NCBI GenBank assembly: GCA_030062745.1
Contig: CP099840.1
Location: 31,871,006 to 31,935,005, forward strand
Source: Capitulum mitella
Taxonomy: Eukaryota > Arthropoda > Thecostraca > Pollicipedomorpha > Pollicipedidae
Direction of reading: 5' to 3'
DNA length: 64,000 bases
The notes beneath the pieces were generated by a model. The model made no database searches and was not told the DNA's origin. It saw only the letters and a list, made by a program, of their open reading frames with translations. How positions within the stretch are numbered: the first letter of the stretch is position 1; each line of letters starts with the position of its first letter. Of this stretch, positions 58,601 to 64,000 are shown piece after piece. The translations under genes were made by a program, and so were the position numbers.

Positions 58601-60312
58601 AGGGGGGGGGGAGGCACGGTTTGTGACTGACCGGGTGGTTTGGCAGTCGCGGACGACATTGGTCGACCAAACTGGAACCACAATGGGTTAAAGTGCTGAC
58701 ATTCATTGGATTCCAGGACGCACTAGGTTTTACCATGACGCATGTTTATTGTTCTGAATTGTTTGTTGCAAGTCCGCGATTAAAAATATTGTAATTTCTT
58801 GTATGATGTTTATTTATTTATTTATTTATTTATTTATTCACTGGAGCTCAGGCGACGGTTCCAGTTGGCCTCTTGGTTTGTCTCGGGCTTCTCTGAAGGT
58901 TTGCAGCGACTGTTATAACCCCAGTGTTTCGTCTTTTCCGCTCTTGAAGTGCCCCTTATACTTAGACTTTATGGGGCGAAATTTCCGATGTATGAATCCA
59001 GACGCGCCAGGGCTGCCGTCTCTCGGCGCTGAGCCGTGCCGCTGCCTCCTCAGCTGGGGGTGAGCGACCTCTCCAGCCGGGCGGCGATCCTGCGTCAGAC
59101 GGCGTTCGTGCGGGACCAGGACGAGGACAGCCTGAAGCCGCGCCGGCCGTCGGCGCCGCCGGCCTCCGACCCGGCCGCGCCGCCGTCCGCGCCGCCCGCC
59201 GCCGACATGCCCGCCGACCTCGAGGTATGGCCTCTGGACAGGCAGATTTGTGGAGAGCGCGCCCGGTTAGAGGTCTCCTGAGTGCAGCTTCTGCAACTTC
59301 CTCTTCGCGGGCTGCGGCTTGCGCCTACGCGTCCTTGGCTGATGTATCCTGTGGAGCTAAATGAATGGAGCCTCCCATAGTTGACGCGTCATGCAGCCAT
59401 TTGCTGAACACCGGCGTGATGCTGATGGGCGGACGCGTTTGGTCTGGCTGGCTGGTGGTGGGTAGGGGACAGGTCTATATGATGGATGGAAGCGATGCCC
59501 AGAATGTCTCGTTTTCTCTGCAGGTCCTGTCTTTGTGGGCAGAGTCTGTAGTTTGTTTTGTATCCGCCTATCGTTTGAGTGTGGCTGGTGTGGCGTTGCC
59601 GCATTTTGAGATGACTGTCTGAATGAATGCCTCCTCCAGCTCGCGGTTCCTGGTTGGGTTGTTCCTCGGTTCCTCGGCTGGGTGGTGGGTGGTTTGTGGA
59701 TGAATGCTGTTTATGGAAGTGGCTCCCTGGCCATCATGTGTCTCCCTCGGGACGTGGTGTTTCCTGTTGGTAGTGTACAGCTGGTATCCGGCGGTCCGAT
59801 GTGATGCTGCTGTGTGTGTGTCAGTGGTGGCTAACCGTGACTCGTCTGCTCCAGGGTGCGGCCGCAGCGCCGGCCGAGACTGGCCAGTACCGGACCACGC
59901 ACACCGAACTGGAGTGTGTCGTCTGCATGGACCACAAGGTACGCCAGACACTCGTGGGCCGGCCGGTGGGCCTCGACGATTTGGAAACTTTTTTGGCGTT
60001 TTTGTGGAGCGTTTGTCATCAGATAACAGCAGGAGCTGTCAGAATCCATTGCATTTCTTGCTGACCCTTGACTGGCCGCTCTGTGTCACCCTGCTGACCT
60101 GTGACCGGCTCCCGTGAGCCACCCTGCTGACCTATGACCTGACTGCTACGCTGCCGCGTCTGACGGTCGGCTGTGGTCCGTTTCAGACGGAGGTGATCTT
60201 CCTGAACTGCGGCCACCTGTGCGTGTGTCGGCAGTGCTCGGGCCCACTCAGCCAGTGCCCGATGTGTCGCCAGTCCGTGCTGCAGAAGCTGATCATCACC
60301 TCCGTGCTCTGA
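43538..60312 (+). CDS. LRSAM1: E3 ubiquitin-protein ligase LRSAM1, 19 coding exons
   Basis: Exons: 43538-43624, 43855-43968, 47340-47468, 47594-47787, 49727-49830, 50166-50266, 51975-52004, 52321-52422, 53959-54228, 54631-54737, 54948-55080, 55320-55430, 56425-56574, 57199-57237, 57618-57655, 58262-58400, 59054-59224, 59855-59938, 60187-60312. All join in phase: 2229 nt, about 742 residues (human LRSAM1 is 723). Order: N-terminal KKRRK segment, leucine-rich repeats (about 60-205), long coiled coil (about 245-545), SAM (about 570-630), two PSAP motifs (about 648 and 660), RING (C695-C728). LRSAM1 is a cytosolic ligase that ubiquitylates TSG101 through PSAP/PTAP motifs and labels intracellular bacteria for autophagy. 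Intron 2 carries a MITE; several other introns carry minisatellites abutting the splice sites. Confidence 0.93.
43855..43968 (+). CDS. LRSAM1: LRSAM1 exon 2: start of LRR region
   Basis: Reads AEETPEPIYDLSECLL and then CGTYAKCKVMRK, matching human DILDISKCELSEIP and FATCKVLQKK. The donor is CAG|GCAAGT, a GC-AG intron. The match continues directly to DNLLTSL in exon 3 across a 3.4-kb intron. Confidence 0.88.
44455..44740 (-). mobile_element. tRNA-derived SINE in LRSAM1 intron 2
   Basis: On the minus strand, TAGCCCAGTTGGGAGAGC is a good polymerase III A box and GGGCTCGAATTGC a B-box relative, followed by an unrelated body. The 3' tail (GCAACAAGCTCTGCTT, 44472-44488) is shared with the SINE-like element at 51181. 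A perfect 14-bp inverted repeat of the A-box region lies at 44694-44727. Confidence 0.55.
45458..46677. mobile_element. 1.2-kb TTAA-flanked MITE, copy 3, in LRSAM1 intron 2
   Basis: Homologous to copies 1 and 2. The right flank is TTAA (46678-46681); the left site reads TTAG (45454-45457). The last 310 bases and the following spacer are nearly identical to copy 1, while the first part is more diverged. The host intron is much longer than its neighbours because of this and other insertions. Confidence 0.75.
46914..47102. mobile_element. 1.2-kb MITE, copy 4, right end only
   Basis: About 190 bases homologous to the right end of the family (TTGTGCGACCAACCG, then CCCATTCGGGCGTGATCG and GGCGCGGG), ending at TTAA (47103-47106). 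The rest of the element is missing. Confidence 0.65.
47340..47787 (+). CDS. LRSAM1: LRSAM1 exons 3-4: leucine-rich repeats
   Basis: Exon 3 (47340-47468) begins DNLLTSLEEGG and has LLQVLRLDFNCFSHIPSSI. Exon 4 (47594-47787) has VLNISNNTIKHLPESVGEL, LLCRCNGLRALPSSVGCL and LRTLDVRNNQLTELPPL. These follow the LxxLxLxxNxLxxLPxx pattern, aligning with the human LRRs. Junctions are GT-AG, phases 0 and 2. Confidence 0.93.
48027..48213. mobile_element. Inverted-repeat element in LRSAM1 intron 4
   Basis: Arms of about 38 bases, 48027-48067 and 48175-48213, share GATGGAATGCAGGTT in opposite orientation. The unit could fold into a long hairpin. It is probably a small MITE; no target duplication is clear. 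Confidence 0.5.
49727..50266 (+). CDS. LRSAM1: LRSAM1 exons 5-6: last LRR and linker
   Basis: Exon 5 (49727-49830) reads RLETLRLEENEP and then VIGQGSDAVIAYLCQ, comparable to human AAILQFLCKE after the LRRs. Exon 6 (50166-50266) encodes a variable acidic linker (SDGDDTDAAVPATT, ending PDELDNVQ). Splice sites CGACAG/GTGAGC and GCGCAG/GTGAGA, phases 1 and 0. Confidence 0.85.
51181..51464 (-). mobile_element. tRNA-derived SINE-like element in LRSAM1 intron 6
   Basis: On the minus strand from 51464 there is an 84-base class II tRNA-like head with A box TGGCCTGATGG, B box GGTTCGAGACC and a perfect 5-bp T stem. The anticodon stem is imperfect and one acceptor pair is lost. About 190 bases of unrelated body follow, ending in GCAACAAGCTCGGCTT, the tail shared with 44455-44740. 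Confidence 0.55.
51975..52422 (+). CDS. LRSAM1: LRSAM1 exons 7-8: start of coiled coil
   Basis: Exon 7 (51975-52004) is a 30-nt microexon reading EKIQRYDMLK, between TTCTTGCAG and GTGAGG. Exon 8 (52321-52422) reads ESRRLELLELERRMTEAK and then QEEFRKQ, a charged heptad-rich coiled coil as in human LRSAM1 (EKRKEQKMLEKLEFERR). The exon 8 donor CAG|GTGGGT is the first of four tandem copies. Confidence 0.82.
52423..52594 (+). repeat. 43-bp tandem repeat at LRSAM1 exon 8 donor
   Basis: Four units start at 52423, 52466, 52509 and 52552. Each begins with a splice-donor sequence right after CAG: GTGGGTGAGG, GTGGGTGGGG, GTGGGTGGGG, GTGAGTGGGG. The last is the best match to a consensus donor. The frame from exon 8 stays open through the array, and 52552 is back in phase 0. 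Confidence 0.9.
53810..54008 (+). repeat. 67-bp tandem triplication at LRSAM1 exon 9 acceptor
   Basis: Units start at 53810, 53877 and 53944. Each holds branch-like CTGAC, a pyrimidine tract, CTGATCTCCGCCAG (mutated in unit 1) and the exon start CTGCTGGACGAGCTGGC. Only unit 3's acceptor (exon start 53959) gives an open frame from phase 0. Confidence 0.9.
53959..54228 (+). CDS. LRSAM1: LRSAM1 exon 9: coiled coil
   Basis: 90 codons reading LLDELAEGQARLDADVARV to EECDALRQHE, ending at donor GAG|GTAAGT. Heptad-patterned Leu/Ala with many Arg/Glu fits the coiled coil of human LRSAM1. It is strongly biased to GC-rich codons. The start is chosen as the only duplicate acceptor that reads through in phase 0. 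Confidence 0.85.
54631..55430 (+). CDS. LRSAM1: LRSAM1 exons 10-12: coiled coil
   Basis: Exon 10 (54631-54737) reads VMESMKQLMKESCAMESQL. Exon 11 (54948-55080) reads QMDAQLKQLLEMKGSEQEAR and ends FFNLYLQQ. Exon 12 (55320-55430) reads DASRLQILHQISEAEEALMR and ends REDSKDSEM. They align with human AMQQMLTESCKNRL, QMDQNKAISQILQE and the following helix. Phases 2, 0, 0. Confidence 0.88.
55889..56405. repeat. 28-bp minisatellite in LRSAM1 intron 12
   Basis: About 18 tandem copies of a 28-bp unit starting TGTGACCGTTCCCC and ending TATCGGCC, varying mainly at TGTG/TCTG. It ends 20 bases before exon 13. The minus strand is open in all three frames only because the unit lacks stops and 28 is not a multiple of three. 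Confidence 0.95.
56425..56574 (+). CDS. LRSAM1: LRSAM1 exon 13: end of coiled coil
   Basis: 50 codons: ARLSEKRRHLTALLVQLMEQ, a basic/acidic helix, and the final EVQHYWLVQ before donor CAG|GTACGG. Human LRSAM1 has ALSSLLQQLLKEK and then QENYWLIQ at the same place. Confidence 0.9.
57199..57237 (+). CDS. LRSAM1: LRSAM1 exon 14: 39-nt cassette-like exon
   Basis: Reads SGKQDVRYYWLIQ between CCCCGCTAG and GTAGGC, phase 0 at both ends, so it can be kept or skipped without frame change. Its last five residues repeat the YWLVQ that ends exon 13, as if it were a duplicated version of that exon end. Human LRSAM1 has this motif once. Whether it is constitutive, alternative or silent cannot be told here. 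Confidence 0.6.
57618..58400 (+). CDS. LRSAM1: LRSAM1 exons 15-16: SAM domain
   Basis: Exon 15 (57618-57655) reads YQRLLDSKPERV, equal to human YQRLLNQKP. Exon 16 (58262-58400) reads ELEETLDARVKTLLQ and then EDYLTLFAAGNV, LLYMNDADLLE, a SAM domain. The junction could also be GAACGG|GTGAGG with acceptor at 58245 (adds LPRVR in place of V); I chose the pair with the stronger donor GTGAG|GTAAGT. Confidence 0.82.
58401..58640 (+). repeat. Degenerate G-rich repeat after LRSAM1 exon 16
   Basis: About five loose units of roughly 30-40 bases with GGAGGGGG, GGCACG and GACTGAC motifs start just after the exon 16 donor. They vary in length and sequence. Confidence 0.5.
58802..58841. repeat. (TTTA)n microsatellite
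   Basis: Eight or so TTTA units in LRSAM1 intron 16. Confidence 0.9.
59054..59224 (+). CDS. LRSAM1: LRSAM1 exon 17: end of SAM and PSAP motifs
   Basis: Begins LGVSDLSSRAAILRQT, completing the SAM domain (human KVGVSEAGLQHEIL). A Pro-rich tail has two PSAP motifs (RRPSAPPAS and APPSAPPAA). P(S/T)AP binds the UEV domain of TSG101; human LRSAM1 also has a PTAP and a PSAP here. Acceptor CCTCAG, donor GAG|GTATGG, phase 0. Confidence 0.9.
59855..60312 (+). CDS. LRSAM1: LRSAM1 exons 18-19: RING finger and stop
   Basis: Exon 18 (59855-59938) ends ELECVVCMDHK. Exon 19 (60187-60312) reads TEVIFLNCGHLCVC, QCSGPLSQCPMCRQ and ends KLIITSVL with TGA at 60310. The full C3HC4 set is present (C695, C698, C709, H711, C715, C718, C725, C728). 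This RING recruits the ubiquitin-conjugating enzyme and is the catalytic module. Confidence 0.95.
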
Positions 60313-61384
60313 CACGGCTCGGCCGGCCGCCGGGCCGGGCTGGCGGCTGGCCGGCCGCCGGCCGCCGCCCCCCAGGCCGGGGCGGGGTAGCCTTGCCCGG
60401 GTTCGGGGGAAGGGTGCGCCGTATTGAGGCCTTACGACGGAGCCGGGGCATCCAGGGGCGGGTCTGCGGGGTCCATACTGCCTACATTTAGTTGGCAAGG
60501 CGTCAGAAGGAAGACGTGTTCTCATCTGCAGGGCATTTTGGATCGGAACCGGTCTTTGGAGTAGTTTAGGGCGTAATTTTTATTTTGTTGTCCAAATACA
60601 GCTTAACAGCAGACGGGCTGGACGGCGGAAAATGCCACCGTTGTTGCTGTCAGTAATTCGTCGTCGGCGATGTGCAAATTTCGATCGGGCTGTTGCTTCG
60701 TTGAGATTGGAGCTCGCACGTCGTTGTGGTCCAGGTCGTTGATTGTTTGAAGGGTACAGGAGCGAGTGCCATGGAATGACGAACGGTCGCAAGGTTCTCA
60801 TCGTTGTGATACATTTTTCCCGTACTTTAGTGAAAGATGTGACACTGCAGTTTGTATCGAGGAGAAAATCGTGAAGGAATAGTTCTAAGGGTGGCTAAGC
60901 TCACCGCGTAAGGGATAAATGATGTATCTACCGTTCGTATTATCCTGTTCATCTTTAGCCGTAGTATTCGTCTGTGCGCAACTTCATAGACAGCGTTATA
61001 GCACATCGATTATATGTAAGGCTTTTTGCGGTCGTCGCTTTTCTCTGTGATTCCCTTATGAGCATTTTTCGAGCCCGATCGTTATTTTAAGAATGCGATC
61101 CAGTGATTCACATGGGATTGCGAGAACTACTCAGTAAGCATAATGGGAAACGTGATCAGTTTGGTAGTCAGTATGGGACGTCAGGATTTAATTTCCTGCG
61201 TCTGTAGAGCATCATGGGTATCCTGTGAATATCGTACTCAGTTTGGGTGTCGTATACGTAGTTAGCGAAACGCCACAGTGTGTTAGTCGGAATTGGTGGC
61301 CTGGTGTAGTCCCGGTGCCTGGTCGCTGGAAATGTGTGACCACGTGGCCTGGGTTCGGCCCGGTCGTCTTCGGTGAGGACGTGA
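60313..61384. other. LRSAM1 3' flank; no gene seen
   Basis: Starts with GC-rich sequence after the stop codon and then becomes ordinary. No canonical AATAAA is seen within the first kilobase. No family is recognised. Confidence 0.4.
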
Positions 61385-61733
61385 CCGCCGCTGGGCCTGT
61401 CTCGGGGTACGGCAGTCCGCCGCTGGGCCTGTCTCGGGGTACGGCAGCCCGCCGCTGGGCCTGTCTCGGGGTACGGCAGCCCGCCGCTGGGCCTGTCTCG
61501 GGGTACGGCAGTCCGCCGCTGGGCCTGTCTCGGGGTACGGCAGTCCGCCGCTGGGCCTGTCTCGGGGTACGGCAGCCCGCCGCTGGGCCTGTCTCGGGGT
61601 ACGGCAGCCCGCCGCTGGGCCTGTCTCGGGGTACGGCAGTCCGCCGCTGGGCCTGTCTCGGGGCACGGCAGCCCGCCGCTGGGCCTGTCTCGGGGTACGG
61701 CAGTCCGCCGCTGGGACTGTCTCGGGGTGGGCG
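61385..61733. repeat. 32-bp minisatellite
   Basis: Eleven copies of a 32-bp unit (core GCTGGGCCTGTCTCGGGG) with the only common variation GCAGTCC/GCAGCCC. Both strands are open through it, explaining a 340-codon frame at 61225-62247 that matches no family. Confidence 0.95.
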
Positions 61734-63545
61734 GCAGAGCCGTTCTCGGGCGTGGTCAGGGAGTGCCTACGTTTTGTACGGCCGTAGCGTAGCCAGGTCC
61801 GGCCGAGGGCCGCTGTCTGCGGTCAGTTATGTCGGTCCCGCACCTGCCCGCTGGAGCCTGTCATCGCGGGCAAGAGTCGGAAGGCGCCCGCGTGCCGTGA
61901 TTTCGGTGGAGGACGTTGTCCACCTGGATTGTCTGACATCGACTGCGGGACTGCGTGGTCATGACACCGTCAGGGAGGGTTTGTTGCTGTCCCTGCGATT
62001 GAAAGGGAACCTTCCTCCCTTCGTCAGGCTCAGAACCGATGCGGGTTTTCCCACCAGAGCGAGTTCCCGTGGGGCGGGATCACGGTGGTTTTACTCCCGG
62101 CCCGGTTCTGTAGCGGGCGTCTGTTTCCGGCCAGTCTTCACAGGGGACGCGCCGTGCGCCCGGCGTCGTGCCGCCGCGGCGCTGATCCCATCCTGCCGTC
62201 CCACGGAGAACCCGGGAAGATCCAGGCCGCTTCAGGCCGGATCTTAATGCTGGGTCCGCAAGGGGTTCCACCCATGTTCTCACGTTAACCCCATCGCGTC
62301 CACGCATCAAGTCATGCTTTATTTGATGTGCAATAGTGAGTGATTGATCTTCGGGTGTAAAGTTTGCCCTAGGTGTTATATCGGTTGTTTTGGTGTGCAC
62401 TTATCACTAACTTCACAGGCCCTGGTTTGGTTGAATGTCACCATTTGACCACGTTTGTCCAATACCGTGCCTCATTCAGTCAGTCTGATATCCTCAGTTG
62501 GTCGTATTTTTACACGGCATTGAGTGCGATGCCGTGTGTGCGTACGAACGCGGCCATTCGCAGCGTTTTGCGTGTTCGAAGTGCGTGAACCTTACTTTGT
62601 GCATTCTGGAAGTACGCTGTCTTGATCGATAGTACAGACCGCAGTTCATTGGTGTTTGGCCGTCGTTACAAATGAGAAATGAACCCCGGACGCCTACCGA
62701 AGGCTGGGTCTCCGCGCTTTTGACGCGCGCAACAAATGTTTAAGGGAATGGACCCTGCGTAATGCTTACTAATGGCCGATTACGGATAGACGCGCTTCGT
62801 ACGCGGCTGTGCGGGCTTGTGTGGGGAGCGGAATCGTGTCCAGCAGATGTAAGCGCTGACAAAATGGTGAAGCAGGGCTCGGCAGCCATGATTTTGTAGC
62901 ATAGTTTGGAAGCATCTTTTTTTTGTATCTGCTCGATGAAAAAACATGCTCAATTCGCACATTCGTGGGACAGCTGAGGACAGAATCAAGTTATTGTTGA
63001 GACTTGCTAAATGCATAACTGAGTTAGCATTCTGAGGACATACGTATGCTATGCGTCGGCGATTTGGGACACGGAATGTTTGAAAAGCGGCTGCTAGTTA
63101 GGGGCGCACCGACTGAGAAAGGCAACCCCTGCGAACAGGTTCTCCCATAGTGTTCGACGTGTAAGTGAACGCCTTACATTACGGCCATTCCGCGGGAAGC
63201 GAATATCAGATCAGTCTGGACCGGTGCGATAGCCTGCAGCGGTCGCAGTGCAGGCGTACGATGTGTAAGAATCCCGGTGAAAATTGAAACATCGTTCTCG
63301 CTGTCAGATGCTGCACAATAAAACGGCCAGTCTGCCAAACGCATCTGAATATCGTGGCATCCAGAAGCTCACCGACGAATCGCGTCTCGCCTGCCCTCGT
63401 CGCCCATCGTTCTCGCATCTGCAAATCCGGTCGTTTTCCCTGTTGTCTGCCTCTTTTCCTCCGTATGGCTTGCTTGTTCGTTTCTTTTGGGCGGGCCCGC
63501 TGGCCTGTGGGCTGCTCCAGTCTGGGCCCCGTGCTAGCCCGGCTT
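61734..63545. other. No recognisable gene
   Basis: Open frames are short or GC-biased, and no family is recognised on either strand. AATAAA occurs at 63317-63322 without a gene attached. Confidence 0.4.
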
Positions 63546-64000
63546 GTCCACACCCGACCCTTCCACATCTGGCCTTTCCACACCCGACTTTTCCACGTCC
63601 GGCCTGTCCACGCCGAATCTGTCCACGCCTGACCTTTCCACACATGACATTTCCGCGTCCGACCTGTCCACACCCGACCTTTCCACGCCCGACCTTCCCA
63701 CACCCAATCATTCACCCCCGATCTTTCCACGTGCGACATATCCATTTCCCACCTATTCGCACTCGACCTGGCTATCCCGACCTCCCCACGGTCGACCTGC
63801 TCACGTCCGACCTGTCCACGTCCGACCTGTCCACACTTGACTCTTCCACGTGGACATGTCCGCATCCGACCTATCCACAACCGACCTACCCACCCCCGAC
63901 CTGCCTAAACCCGATCTGCCCACCCCGACCCGTCCATACCCGGCCAGTCCACACTTGACCTCTCCACACTTGGCCTGTCCACACCCGACCTGTCCACACC
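63546..64000. repeat. 15-bp minisatellite running off the window
   Basis: About 30 units of a 15-bp repeat, CCACACCCGACCTGT with drift. As 15 is a multiple of three both strands stay open (STPDL repeats on the plus strand). It continues past the window end. Confidence 0.9.

Noticed and set aside
61225-62247. 340-codon frame as a gene
   Set aside because: Its length comes from the stop-free 32-bp minisatellite; the rest has no family resemblance.
1-64000. CRISPR arrays, operons, prokaryotic promoters
   Set aside because: The window is spliced animal DNA; the tandem repeats lack the repeat-spacer pattern.

Overview
This is eukaryotic, animal nuclear DNA: spliced genes with short GT-AG introns, transposon relics and minisatellites. 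The two genes recognised are an arthropod-type nuclear receptor HR4 and an LRSAM1 ubiquitin ligase, so an arthropod is the best guess. A crustacean is plausible, but the species cannot be named from the sequence. GC content is very patchy. Islands of CCGGCCGG-rich DNA, including the HR4 exons, alternate with AT-rich stretches such as 42-47 kb.

Layout. 1-10.6 kb holds no gene I can recognise, only GC-rich patches, two matching LINE fragments and a small MITE. 10.7-22.7 kb holds HR4 (NR6 family) on the + strand. I read 13 coding exons that join in phase to about 883 residues: conserved N-terminus, Gly-rich and octapeptide repeats, two-finger DNA-binding domain, ligand-binding domain and stop. 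22.7-43.5 kb is a repeat-rich intergenic region. It holds a 4.9-kb hAT element with an intact 8-bp target duplication, carrying TTAA-flanked piggyBac-like MITEs nested inside it. It also holds an old degenerate minisatellite split by a Ty3/gypsy fossil and by two copies of a 1.2-kb TTAA-flanked MITE. 43.5-60.3 kb holds LRSAM1 on the + strand. I read 19 coding exons that join in phase to about 742 residues: leucine-rich repeats, long coiled coil, SAM domain, two PSAP motifs and a C-terminal RING. 60.3-64 kb holds no recognised gene but has two GC-rich minisatellites.

The two genes share a strand but there is no evidence that they work together. HR4 orthologues are ecdysone-responsive nuclear receptors. 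LRSAM1 orthologues ubiquitylate TSG101 and act in endosomal sorting and xenophagy.

The most unusual signals are in LRSAM1. The 5' splice site of intron 8 is the edge of a 43-bp tandem repeat (four donor copies). The 3' splice site of the same intron lies in a 67-bp tandem triplication. Three 43-bp units make exactly 43 codons, so an in-frame isoform is possible. A 39-nt frame-neutral exon repeats the end of the exon before it, and the protein starts with a Src-like myristoylation motif. A separate signal is that the TTAA MITEs near HR4 are crowded with TGACCT half-sites, including one perfect DR0, the element type bound by NR6 receptors.
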